DNA of 64,000 nt, taken from positions 10,770 to 74,769 of the forward strand of contig JAZNVL010000055.1 in assembly GCA_045592785.1 (NCBI GenBank), written 5' to 3'. This DNA comes from RGIG8244 sp045592785. GTDB taxonomy: Bacteria > Verrucomicrobiota > Lentisphaeria > Victivallales > UBA1829. Positions 8,861 to 16,812 of this stretch are shown here, piece after piece. Positions within the stretch are counted from its first letter, which is position 1, and the number at the start of each line of letters is the position of its first letter. The notes under the pieces were generated by a model, which had not been told where the DNA came from, did not search any database, and was given only the letters and a program-made list of their open reading frames with translations. The position numbers were made by a program, and so were the translations under genes.

Positions 8861-9604
8861 GCCGGGCATCATCCAGGGGGGACGCATCATCCAGGGGTTC
8901 ATATTATTCTGGTTTCCGGTACTGCTTGCGCCGGCATTGGCAGAAGCTTCCACGATCGTCAGTTCCATCCGTTCGGATCCTTTCGTGAGGACCGCACCGG
9001 TACGGGAAACGCTTTCCAGTTTGTAACCGTTTGCCATTGTTTCGCCGATACGGACATACTGCTTGTAAACAACGATTTCCTCCTGCTGGTTCTGCTGTTG
9101 TCCGGGGATCCCGGTCCACGGCTGGAACCGCTGACGGATCACCTGATTACCGCCGCGCTGATTCGGTTGTTGTCCGGGCATCATGCGGGGCATTCCGCCC
9201 ATCATGGGGAACTGCATATTGCGCTGCTGGTTCTGCTGTTTCTGCAGAATGATCGCGCCGGAAACATCCCCGATGGCAAATGTGCCGACCAATGTCATGG
9301 TCACACGGGCATTCCCCCCCGGTCTGCGGCCGATAACACGGGCATTGGGACACCGTGCCGGGTCAAATATATTTCTGCGGACAACGCTGGCAGCCAGTTC
9401 TTCTGCGGGACGTTCAGCCGGTTCCAGAGAAACGGCTGCCTTCTTTTTCTGTGTGACATTCTGGGATGCTGCTTTCTTCTTTCCGGGTGTCCGTTTGATG
9501 AAGTATTCATCCTCATCGCCAGCGGGTTTCCCTGCGTTTTCCAGAACACTCCAGAAGATCCCGCCGGCGAGAATACAATTCAATAAGATCAACAGGATTT
9601 TCAT
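8723..9604 (-). CDS. Type II secretion GspC-like inner-membrane clamp with Gly/Asn/Arg-rich tail
   Basis: A 293-residue protein with one N-terminal membrane segment (KILLILLNCILAGGIFWSVL) and a GspC homology region: RRNIFDPARCP, then VTMTLVGTFAIGDVSGAIIL, then YVRIGETMANGYKLESVSR. GspC links the inner-membrane platform to secretin GspD. Two features are odd. A Gln/Met/Pro/Gly-rich insert of about 55 residues splits the homology region, and the C-terminus is an RGG- and NWNNNRGG-repeat tail rather than a PDZ or coiled-coil domain. Its start overlaps the GspM-like gene (ATGA). Assignment relies on the homology-region pattern and operon position. Confidence 0.78.
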   Translation of the reverse strand: MKILLILLNCILAGGIFWSVLENAGKPAGDEDEYFIKRTPGKKKAASQNVTQKKKAAVSLEPAERPAEELAASVVRRNIFDPARCPNARVIGRRPGGNARVTMTLVGTFAIGDVSGAIILQKQQNQQRNMQFPMMGGMPRMMPGQQPNQRGGNQVIRQRFQPWTGIPGQQQNQQEEIVVYKQYVRIGETMANGYKLESVSRTGAVLTKGSERMELTIVEASANAGASSTGNQNNMNPWMMRPPWMMPGMNNRGGRGPGGMQGGGNWNNNRGGRGGNMQQGGGNWNNNRGGGRR

Positions 9605-10284
9605 TCTTCATCCTCCTTTTCCGCATAACAGATCACGCGGATCGTCCCGGAAAAACGCAAGCCGGCTGTCGTCTCCGTCTGCGGTGCGGCTGTATTGGTC
9701 GTCCGCGCAGGCTGATTGTTCACCGTGGACTTTGGTTGGGGCTGATTGTTCCGCTGATTCTGTCCGCCGCGCATCATCCAGGGGCGGATATCGGCGCGTT
9801 TCCAGTAAACGACCGGGGTCGTCTCTTTGACAGCGGCAAGGAACGTGGCGATCAAAGACAGTTCCCCGGTCAGCGTGACATCCAGTTCCGCGAAGTAAAG
9901 TTCATTGTTGATCTTGCTTGTGCGGACGGAACCCAGACTGTCCAGTTTCACGTCTTTAGTCCTGGCGGCATCTTCCACCAGCTGACGGAGTCCCAGTTCC
10001 ACATCGCCGTCTTTCTCTTCCTGCCAGAACTCATTCAGGCGGGCATCGTATTGTTTTTTCAGTGCATCGGCTGCCCGTTTTTTGGCATCCTGCGTTTCGA
10101 ATTCTTTCTTTTCTCTGCGGACTTCCTCCTGCATCTTTTCCACGGATTCGGCAGAGGGGAGAAGGTTCTTCATATCCGAACTGAAATGCAGAAGCAGGAA
10201 CAGCCAGCTCAAGACCATAAAGCCGAGAGCCAGTATGAGTTTTCCATAAGGCGTACGGAGAAAATGTATGGTTTTACCGCTCAT
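9601..10284 (-). CDS. GspM/PilO-like inner-membrane secretion component
   Basis: A 227-residue bitopic protein: a short cytoplasmic start, a membrane helix (LILALGFMVLSWLFLLLHF), a periplasmic coiled coil (about 40-90, rich in Glu/Lys) and an alpha/beta region (LYFAELDVTLTGELSLIATFLAAV) resembling the ferredoxin-like fold of PilO/GspM. GspM partners GspL on the inner membrane. An insert with PWMMRGGQNQRNNQPQPKS lies in the periplasmic domain and echoes the PWMMR motif of the adjacent GspC-like protein. ATGA overlaps occur at both ends, with the L-like gene before and the C-like gene after. Confidence 0.72.
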   Translation of the reverse strand: MSGKTIHFLRTPYGKLILALGFMVLSWLFLLLHFSSDMKNLLPSAESVEKMQEEVRREKKEFETQDAKKRAADALKKQYDARLNEFWQEEKDGDVELGLRQLVEDAARTKDVKLDSLGSVRTSKINNELYFAELDVTLTGELSLIATFLAAVKETTPVVYWKRADIRPWMMRGGQNQRNNQPQPKSTVNNQPARTTNTAAPQTETTAGLRFSGTIRVICYAEKEDEE

Positions 10285-11489
10285 TTTTCGTCCTCCGCTC
10301 TCGTAAGTTTCACAATGATCATATTCACAGTCCCGTTCAGATTACGCTGTTGAAGCTGGGCGATCTTCCAGTACGGGAGCTGTTTGACCAACTGAGGCAT
10401 ATTCAGATTCGCGGATTCCGTCTGGATCACCAGATCCACGGTCTTTTCACTGAACCGCAGACTGGTCACCAACGCATCCTGGGGCAAACGTTCGCTCAAT
10501 TCCGCGAACCGGTTCAAAAGATCCGGGTCCCCTGCTTCCAACTGCAGGATACGCTGGATCTCTTTGTTCTCTTTATCACGCTTTTTTAACGAACTTTTCA
10601 GGGTCGTCGTCTTGCGGCGGTAATTATCCCGTTCCTGAACCAGCGTACGGTATTCCTTGTAACGCGCGGAACGATCCACTATGAAATCTTTCGCGTGGAT
10701 CCCGACCAGACACAACAACAGGATCACCGCGATCGCCGCATGGAAACGGAGCCGTTTCGGACGCAACCGCGCAGGAAGGATCCGCACACACCGTTCCGAC
10801 TGACGGAATACGGGATTCATGATCAGGCGCATGACAAGAAGACATTCCGTATGATCTACGGCATTGAAGTCATCCGGGAACACAAAAAGCCGGCGGAATT
10901 CATCCTGCCAGTATTCACTCAACACAAAATCCTTTTCCTCTCCCTTCCGCCATTGTCCGCCGGAAAACACATACTCTTTTTCCAGTACACGGCAGGGAAT
11001 ATCGGGATCCGTTTCCTGTACCCCGAGCAACGGATAAATAAACGCATCCGCCTTGAACCGGCAGACATCCTGCAGAGAGGCAATGGAGAAAAATCCGGTC
11101 CGCGGGAATGCGTAAACATTCCATTGGGAATCCGGCCCGGTCCCGGCTGACATGAACTGGATCACAGGGTCATCCGGAACCCGGATCATACCTTTCGGCA
11201 ATTCAAATTCCAATGCTGCACGCTGCTCCCGGACACCCGGAAGATCCAACGCAGGACAACGGAAATATCCGCCATCATTGACCGTTCCGGCAAGGATCAC
11301 GCATCCGCTGGCACCGCCCGCACGCTTCAATGCGGCACGGACAGCATCTGCCGGATCACCGTCAGCCACCGATTGAACGGCGGATCCGATGATGCGGAAT
11401 TGTTGTTTCCTTTTCCGGAACCGGCAGACAGCAGCCCCATGTCCGGAAAAGGAGATCACGGTATATTCGGAATGTCCGGCAATACGCAT
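10281..11489 (-). CDS. GspL/PilN-like inner-membrane secretion component
   Basis: A 402-residue protein with an N-terminal cytoplasmic region of about 250 residues, a single membrane helix (RFHAAIAVILLLCLVGIHA, near 255-275), a coiled coil and a small periplasmic domain (NRFAELSERLPQDALVTSLRF, then VDLVIQTESANLNMPQLVKQL) of the PilN/GspL type. It would recruit GspE to the membrane through its cytoplasmic domain. That domain is divergent and I do not recognise clear actin-like phosphate motifs. A GGAG site lies 8 nt before the ATG. It shares an ATGA overlap with the GspM-like gene. Confidence 0.72.
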   Translation of the reverse strand: MRIAGHSEYTVISFSGHGAAVCRFRKRKQQFRIIGSAVQSVADGDPADAVRAALKRAGGASGCVILAGTVNDGGYFRCPALDLPGVREQRAALEFELPKGMIRVPDDPVIQFMSAGTGPDSQWNVYAFPRTGFFSIASLQDVCRFKADAFIYPLLGVQETDPDIPCRVLEKEYVFSGGQWRKGEEKDFVLSEYWQDEFRRLFVFPDDFNAVDHTECLLVMRLIMNPVFRQSERCVRILPARLRPKRLRFHAAIAVILLLCLVGIHAKDFIVDRSARYKEYRTLVQERDNYRRKTTTLKSSLKKRDKENKEIQRILQLEAGDPDLLNRFAELSERLPQDALVTSLRFSEKTVDLVIQTESANLNMPQLVKQLPYWKIAQLQQRNLNGTVNMIIVKLTRAEDEK

Positions 11490-11506
11490 ACTTTACACTC
11501 CGTTGC

Positions 11507-12256
11507 TTATTTCGCCGGCGGAGGATTGCCGCCTTTTTCACTGTCACGCAGTTTCTGCGCCATCACACGGAGTTTGTCACGGGCGGCACTGGGATCACTC
11601 TGTTTGAGCTTTTCGTATTCTGCGTAATCCGCAGGGAATTTTTCCTTCATTGCTTTTTCCATCTGCTGACGGGGATTGCCGCGACGGGCTTCCGGTGCGC
11701 CATCACGGGGTCCGCGGTCACCGCCGGGGCCCATACCCATGCCGGGACCACGCGGTCCGCCGCCGAAAGAGGGCATTTCGAACCCTTCTTTTTTCATGAG
11801 TTCCATACGTTTCTGCATGGCTGCGCGGAAATCTTTTTTTGCCAGTTCATTGATTTCTTTGAGTTCTTTTTCATATTTCTTTTCGAACGCGGCATATTTT
11901 TCACGGCGTGTGAAATCGGCTTCCGGCAATTTCACTTCGGCTTTCTTCGCCAATGCCTGGAACTTCGCTTCGTTTTCCTGACGTTCTTTGCACAGCACGG
12001 CATATTCATCTTTGTATTTTTCCGCAAGCTGCTTTTCCGCTTCGCCGCGCATATCACGCATCATACCCATGCCCATACCGCGACCGCCACGGCGTTCGCC
12101 ACCGCGTTCGCCACCGCGACCACCCCAGGCACCGCGTTCTCTGCGGGGACCTCTGCGGTTTCCATCATTCTGTTCGGTGGGGGGTGCATCCTGTGCGAAA
12201 ACGAAGGTTGCAGTAAGCATACAGGCGGCGAGAGTCATCCAGGTTTTTCTGTTCAT
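11507..12256 (-). CDS. Exported RGG- and coiled-coil-rich protein of unknown function
   Basis: A 249-residue protein with a signal peptide (MNRKTWMTLAACMLTATFVFA followed by QDA). The mature part begins with an Arg/Gly-rich stretch (RGGERGGERRGGRGMGMGM), then a charged helical region (about 75-165) and a second Gly/Arg-rich link. The helical portion loosely resembles Spy/CpxP-like periplasmic chaperones, but I see no firm LTxxQ signature. It sits between the anti-sigma factor and the secretion genes, 17 bases before the GspL-like gene, so it may sense envelope state or be part of the apparatus. Function is unknown. Confidence 0.7.
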   Translation of the reverse strand: MNRKTWMTLAACMLTATFVFAQDAPPTEQNDGNRRGPRRERGAWGGRGGERGGERRGGRGMGMGMMRDMRGEAEKQLAEKYKDEYAVLCKERQENEAKFQALAKKAEVKLPEADFTRREKYAAFEKKYEKELKEINELAKKDFRAAMQKRMELMKKEGFEMPSFGGGPRGPGMGMGPGGDRGPRDGAPEARRGNPRQQMEKAMKEKFPADYAEYEKLKQSDPSAARDKLRVMAQKLRDSEKGGNPPPAK

Positions 12257-12283
12257 ATCAGTGATTCCTTCTGTTAGAGTTTC

Positions 12284-12892
12284 TTATCTGGGGTTATGAC
12301 GTTTTCCGGGCGGGGGTGGGGGGAAATCTTTGGCGGGATCGGTACAATCTTTCATGACCTGTTCCACGATCCCGTTATGCCGTTTTTTCATATCTTCGTG
12401 TTTGGCTTTGGCATCTTCCAGGCGTTTCTGAAAATGCGCCAACTGTTCTTCCATGCCCTTGATCCGGCGTTCGGAACGGCGTTCGTGTTTGGCGATATCT
12501 GTTTCGACCCGTTTCCGTAATGCGGCAAGTGCGGCTTCTTTTTCCGCACCTTCCGGCGCATCAAAATACGCTTTACGCAGTTTCTTCAGACTTTCCACTT
12601 CTTTCTGCCGTTCTGCTTCCATCCGGCGGAATACCGCTTTATAAAATTCTTTCGGATTTTCTTCGGCAAGTTTCTTCATGGCAGCACGATCCGCTTCCGG
12701 AAGAGAGGCAAGAAAATCTTCAAAAGGTTTCCGGTGATTCCGTTTTCCGGCACCGCGCATTTCTTCACGGGGACTACGGGGCGGACGGGGTTTTCCCGTT
12801 TTTTCCTGGGCAGTCAGATCCACCACAGACAACGTGGCAATGAATGCGGCGGTAAGACCTGTGACGGCGAGCAATCTTGCTATTTTTCTCAT
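12284..12892 (-). CDS. Exported basic coiled-coil protein of unknown function
   Basis: About 202 residues. The ATG at 12892 is chosen, giving the signal peptide MRKIARLLAVTGLTAAFIAT; an upstream TTG frame is less likely. GGAG lies 11 nt upstream. The mature protein is Pro/Arg-rich at first, then almost wholly helical and charged (EDFLASLPEADRAAMKKLAEE onward), ending with PPPPPGKRHNPR. The pattern recalls Spy/CpxP or heavy-metal-sensor periplasmic proteins, which often sit beside ECF sigma/anti-sigma pairs. It is a paralogue-like neighbour of the following gene in overall style. Function is inferred only from context. Confidence 0.68.
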   Translation of the reverse strand: MRKIARLLAVTGLTAAFIATLSVVDLTAQEKTGKPRPPRSPREEMRGAGKRNHRKPFEDFLASLPEADRAAMKKLAEENPKEFYKAVFRRMEAERQKEVESLKKLRKAYFDAPEGAEKEAALAALRKRVETDIAKHERRSERRIKGMEEQLAHFQKRLEDAKAKHEDMKKRHNGIVEQVMKDCTDPAKDFPPPPPGKRHNPR

Positions 12893-12909
12893 AATATCAC
12901 CAGCTCCTT

Positions 12910-13407
12910 TCAATAATCATACAAGCTGTTACGGACTGAACTTATGGATGTATAGTAACGATCGGTCCGGTCGATTTCCATGGAGAGTGTTAAGAGTTCC
13001 TGATCCAGATCACTCCCGTACAGCATTTCGGTATCCGCGGAATAACGGACCGTCTTTTCTTCCGGAATGGTGACAGATGCCACCGCCGGGGGTTGCACAT
13101 CGTTATGAATACCGGAAAATACCACGCTCAATGCAGCAATGAGAACCACTGCTGCAGCCGCTGCATAACCGAACCATTCACGACGGAAACGCATGGGCTG
13201 TTTCCGTGTAAGACGTTCTGCCGCCGCCTGACGGATGCATGCATCCAATGCGGGGGGTGGTGCCATATCACCGGCGGGGAGCCGGAACATTTCGGCATCG
13301 GCGAGGAGTTGTGCGCACTGCGGACATTCCGCCGTGTGCATTCGGACTTCCGGATCGTTCCGGTCGCCGGAAAGAATTTTTTCTTCCAATTCTGTGCAAC
13401 GTTTCAT
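12910..13407 (-). CDS. Membrane anti-sigma factor with zinc-binding (ZAS-type) domain
   Basis: About 165 residues. The N-terminus carries the zinc anti-sigma pattern H-x3-C-x2-C (HTAECPQC, near residue 26) and a helix, followed by one membrane segment (YAAAAAVVLIAALSVVFSG, near 83-102) and a short periplasmic domain. Such proteins hold an ECF sigma factor at the membrane until an envelope signal releases it. The gene directly follows the ECF sigma gene. The ATG at 13407 is preferred because AGGTG lies 6 nt upstream; a GTG at 13416 overlaps the sigma stop codon. The partner sigma factor is the adjacent gene. Confidence 0.88.
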   Translation of the reverse strand: MKRCTELEEKILSGDRNDPEVRMHTAECPQCAQLLADAEMFRLPAGDMAPPPALDACIRQAAAERLTRKQPMRFRREWFGYAAAAAVVLIAALSVVFSGIHNDVQPPAVASVTIPEEKTVRYSADTEMLYGSDLDQELLTLSMEIDRTDRYYTSISSVRNSLYDY

Positions 13408-13412
13408 ATCAT

Positions 13413-13997
13413 TCACCTGCTTTCCGTTTTGGTCCAGACTTGTAATCTGGCGCGCAATTTATCAAGTGCATACCGCATCCGTGCGAGACATGTATTGATG
13501 GAACAATTCTGTATTTCCGCGATTTCGCGGAACGGAACATCTTCCTGACGAAGGAGAAACACTTCGCGCAATTCCGGCGGCAATTCCTGAACGGCATCCC
13601 GGATGGCTTTTTCCAGTTCGCTTTCCTCCAACTCTTCGCCGGGGGAACGGGCAGTCCGTTGGAACAGGGTTCCATCCGGCTTGTCCGCGTACGCCTCGTC
13701 GAAGACTTCTTCGGCGCGCCGTTCCGCACGCCGGAAATAGTCCACGGTCAGATTATGAGCGATCCGCATGAGCCAGGCGAGAAAGAGTTCGCGGTCACGG
13801 TATTTTTCCAGATTGGCGATCGCCTTCAGCCAGGTCTGCTGAAACAGATCATCTGCATTGGCAGTATGACCGTTCAGCAGCCGGTTCAAGTACGCATACA
13901 ACTGGCGTTTATACCGGTCGTATAACGTATTGAACGATTCGGCATCTCCGGCGAGATACGCCTGTATCAGTTCCGTGTCGCTGCTTCCCTGTGCCAT
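13413..13997 (-). CDS. ECF-family RNA polymerase sigma factor (group IV)
   Basis: About 194 residues. Region 2 is clear (TLYDRYKRQLYAYLNRLL, then ADDLFQQTWLKAI, then FLAWLMRIAHNLTVDYFRR), as is region 4 (LPPELREVFLLRQEDVPFREIAEI, then ARMRYALDKLRARL, a helix-turn-helix for the -35 element). The chosen ATG has GGAAG 4 nt upstream; a longer frame to 14045 is possible. As the first gene of the secretion operon, it may control its own transcription and that of the T2SS. The linker of about 35 residues between regions 2 and 4 is acidic. Confidence 0.93.
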   Translation of the reverse strand: MAQGSSDTELIQAYLAGDAESFNTLYDRYKRQLYAYLNRLLNGHTANADDLFQQTWLKAIANLEKYRDRELFLAWLMRIAHNLTVDYFRRAERRAEEVFDEAYADKPDGTLFQRTARSPGEELEESELEKAIRDAVQELPPELREVFLLRQEDVPFREIAEIQNCSINTCLARMRYALDKLRARLQVWTKTESR

Positions 13998-14054
13998 GTT
14001 TCTTCCGTCATTCCGATTGTTCAATTTGACCGTATAACGTTGCATCCCGCGTTT

Positions 14055-14477
14055 TTATTGTATACTTTCCCCGTTTTTTGATAAAAATGTCAGAACACAG
14101 GCGAGCGGACGGTCCGCCGGAAGAAAGGGCAGTTCCGCCATTTCTTCCCCGGTCACCCAGTAAATATCCTGATTGTCTTTTGGTACAGGAACGAACTCAT
14201 CATGGGCGGGAGTGGAGAGGTAGAACGTCACGCGGACATACTTATCCCCGTAATCATGATCCAGACGCCAGAAACATTCTCCGGGGATGATCTCCACGCC
14301 CAGTTCCTCCCGGATCTCACGGCGCAACGCATCCCGCTGACTTTCCCCGGGTTCCACTTTGCCCCCCGGGAATTCCAGGAAGTTTCCCAAGTCTGTATGT
14401 TTCGGACGGGAACAAACGAGAAAATTGCCGCCGCGCATGGTAATGGCGGCGACAACTTCAATGACCTTACGATTCAT
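14055..14477 (-). CDS. MutT-like Nudix hydrolase
   Basis: A 140-residue protein with an exact Nudix box (GGKVEPGESQRDALRREIREELGV, residues about 38-61: Gx5Ex7REUxEExGU). The size, the leading VVAAITMRGGNFLVCSRP strand and the following substrate loop match MutT-type nucleoside-triphosphate pyrophosphohydrolases that clean oxidised nucleotides such as 8-oxo-dGTP. Cytoplasmic. It starts 9 bases after the flotillin stop codon without a good ribosome site, so it may be translated by coupling. Confidence 0.9.
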   Translation of the reverse strand: MNRKVIEVVAAITMRGGNFLVCSRPKHTDLGNFLEFPGGKVEPGESQRDALRREIREELGVEIIPGECFWRLDHDYGDKYVRVTFYLSTPAHDEFVPVPKDNQDIYWVTGEEMAELPFLPADRPLACVLTFLSKNGESIQ

Positions 14478-14486
14478 GATTGCAAA

Positions 14487-15953
14487 TTATTCTGCGGCAG
14501 GCGCACTTTTTGCGCTGTCTTCGACTTTACCCAGATAAGCGGGCAGTTCCACGCCTGCCATGTTCGCCACATCATGCAGCGGAGGCAGACTCTTCATCAT
14601 GCCGCTGAGGAAATTGGCAGTGGAAGTCTTGCCGTCTGCATTTCCGGAACCATCCCAGACAGTGACTTTGTCGATCTTGATATTGCGGATCGCTTCGGTC
14701 TGCAGTTTGACCAGTTCTTCCAGTTTTTCCACCAGGAGCATTTTGCTGGCGGCATCCGGATCGTTTCCGCAGGCTGTGATGATCTGCTGATACCCTTCGC
14801 CTTTTGCTTTGAGGATGGCGAAGTTCCCTTTTGCTTCCGCTTCCAATTTCTGATAAATGGCGGAGGCTTCCCCGCGTGCTTCGGCAGCCTGTTTTTCGGC
14901 TTCGGCTTCCGCCGCGATGACGATCTGTTCTTTTTCGATTCTGGCGCGGACGATGGTTTCAGCGCGCTGTTTTTCTTCTTCCATGAGTGCGCGTGCTTTC
15001 TGCGCTTCCATATCGGCTTCGTAGCCCGCTTTTTCGATCATGGCTTCCGCAACACGTTTCGCGGATTCCGCCAGACGCATGGCTTCCGCTTCTTTTTCCG
15101 AACGGACTGCGTTGGATTTCGCGATCTCGATGGAGGAAAGGTTTTCCCCGTCGATAGCAGCGGCTTCCGCCTGTTTCACGGCAATACGGCGTTCCTTATC
15201 GGCATTGGCTTCCCCGGAGAGAGCCTGTGCTTCCGCTTCGGAAACGGCGATACGCTGTACTTTACGGGCTTCGGCTTCCCCGATGCCCCCTTTCTTTTCT
15301 TCTTCCGCCACATCCACACGGGCTTTGTTGATGGCTTCGGCAGCCGCGCGTTTCCCGATGGCATCGATATAACCGCTTTCATCGGTAATGTCGGTGATGT
15401 TCACGTTCAGAAGCTGCAACCCGATCTTATTGAGTTCTTCGCCCACGTTTTCTTCGATATTGTGGAGGAATGTTTCGCGGTCCGCATTGATCTGTTCGAT
15501 GGTCATGGAGGCGATCACCAGACGGAGCTGTCCCAGAATAATATCCTTCGCCAACTCACCGATAGCTTCCTGATCCAGTCCGAGCAAACGGTTTGCCGCG
15601 TTCCCCATCATGGCTTCATCGGTGCTGATACCCACGGTAAAGATCGAAGGCACGCTGATACGGATATTCTGCTTACAGAGAGCATTGGAAAGATTCACTT
15701 CCAGCTGGATCGGACGCAGGGAAAGGAATCCGTAATCCTGGATCACAGGCCAGATGATCTTGGATCCGCCGTGCAGACAGTAACTTGCCCGTTTCCCGCC
15801 GGTCATCCCGAAGACCACAAGGATCCGGTCAGAAGGACACTTTTTCAGACGGGTGATGAAGGTCAGGGTCAGAACGACCACGATGAAGACAGCCACGAGA
15901 CCGGCCGCAGTGGCTGTTCCGGTGGATGATGCAAGAAGGAGGAATTGACTCAT
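14487..15953 (-). CDS. Flotillin-family SPFH membrane scaffold protein
   Basis: A 488-residue protein with an N-terminal hydrophobic anchor (ATAAGLVAVFIVVVLTLTFI), an SPFH/band 7 domain (about 35-200) and a long Ala/Glu/Lys-rich coiled coil with EA-rich repeats (about 215-390), the layout of FloT/YqiK-type flotillins. These proteins organise ordered membrane microdomains. It is followed in the operon order by, and preceded upstream by, genes in the usual company: the NfeD-like gene lies 34 bases upstream, and the flotillin/NfeD pair is conserved widely. A clear AAAGGA site precedes the ATG. Confidence 0.92.
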   Translation of the reverse strand: MSQFLLLASSTGTATAAGLVAVFIVVVLTLTFITRLKKCPSDRILVVFGMTGGKRASYCLHGGSKIIWPVIQDYGFLSLRPIQLEVNLSNALCKQNIRISVPSIFTVGISTDEAMMGNAANRLLGLDQEAIGELAKDIILGQLRLVIASMTIEQINADRETFLHNIEENVGEELNKIGLQLLNVNITDITDESGYIDAIGKRAAAEAINKARVDVAEEEKKGGIGEAEARKVQRIAVSEAEAQALSGEANADKERRIAVKQAEAAAIDGENLSSIEIAKSNAVRSEKEAEAMRLAESAKRVAEAMIEKAGYEADMEAQKARALMEEEKQRAETIVRARIEKEQIVIAAEAEAEKQAAEARGEASAIYQKLEAEAKGNFAILKAKGEGYQQIITACGNDPDAASKMLLVEKLEELVKLQTEAIRNIKIDKVTVWDGSGNADGKTSTANFLSGMMKSLPPLHDVANMAGVELPAYLGKVEDSAKSAPAAE

Positions 15954-15987
15954 AATTACTTGTTCCTTTCTGTTTATGTATGGTTTA

Positions 15988-16596
15988 TTATGATTGTTTT
16001 TCTACGACATAACAACGGTTGCCCAGGTATTTCGCGACCTGCACCACGGTACCGGTGGATAACGCTTCCTCTGCCACCGCCTGGATCTCCCGGGTGGAGT
16101 CCCCGAGATTCACCATGACCTTCCCCGGCTTATCCATTCCGCCGGGCAGACTGATGTATACGGTCCCGCTTTTTCCCACGATCTGTGCGGGTGAGACATT
16201 TCCGGACTGCTGCAATTTCAGAAGAAGTGAGATCAGAAGGGCAGTCACAAACATCATGGCAAGCCCGCAGAGGATCGCACCGAGAAGTCCGCCCCAGCCG
16301 TATTCACGGAAAACGAGTCCGCCCCAACCGAACATGGTACAGAACGCCAGTACGGTCCGGAAGGAGAAGAATTTGAGATCAAACAACCCGGTATCGGCAT
16401 GAACGATATCGATATCGCCATCCATATCCACGTCCACATCCCCCCCGATCATTTCTGCACCTCCGCCCAACATAAGGGTCACAGCGGAGATCGCAAACAA
16501 CACCGTACCGGCGAGTGCGAATGCCCAATAGATAGCTCTTGCGGTATCTCCGGCGAGGAATTCACCGGACTGTGCCAACACTGCGAATGTAAACAT
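15988..16596 (-). CDS. NfeD-like membrane protein, partner of flotillin
   Basis: A 202-residue protein with an N-terminal membrane helix, an Asp-rich loop (GGDVDVDMDGDIDIVHAD, near 50-67), two or three further membrane segments (about 75-130) and a C-terminal OB-fold-like domain (VGKSGTVYISLPGGMDKPGK, then VVQVAKYLGNRCYVVEK). This is the YuaF/NfeD1b architecture that interacts with flotillins. The gene opens the flotillin transcription unit, facing the divergent greA promoter region. The acidic loop could bind cations; this is a guess. Confidence 0.85.
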   Translation of the reverse strand: MFTFAVLAQSGEFLAGDTARAIYWAFALAGTVLFAISAVTLMLGGGAEMIGGDVDVDMDGDIDIVHADTGLFDLKFFSFRTVLAFCTMFGWGGLVFREYGWGGLLGAILCGLAMMFVTALLISLLLKLQQSGNVSPAQIVGKSGTVYISLPGGMDKPGKVMVNLGDSTREIQAVAEEALSTGTVVQVAKYLGNRCYVVEKQS

Positions 16597-16731
16597 AGTC
16601 TATCCTTTCTCTTTGGTGTTATGGAGTAACAATAGCATATAACAACGCGTTTTCAAGTCAGAGAAAAGGAAAAATCACACAATAATATTAATTTTTTTTG
16701 GAAAAAATTGCGCATAGACGGCAGATATTAT

Positions 16732-16760
16732 TTGAAAAATCGCATTTGAAATGGTATATT
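16732..16760 (+). promoter_or_regulatory. Sigma70-type promoter for greA
   Basis: TTGAAA (16732-16737), a 17-base spacer, and TATATT (16755-16760), about 50 bases upstream of the greA start. The surrounding 216-base divergent intergenic region is A/T-rich and holds no gene. Confidence 0.7.
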
Positions 16761-16812
16761 ATTCAGTTATGCAGGAAACCTATCATACAAACTTAGTAAG
16801 GAGACGCAGGCG

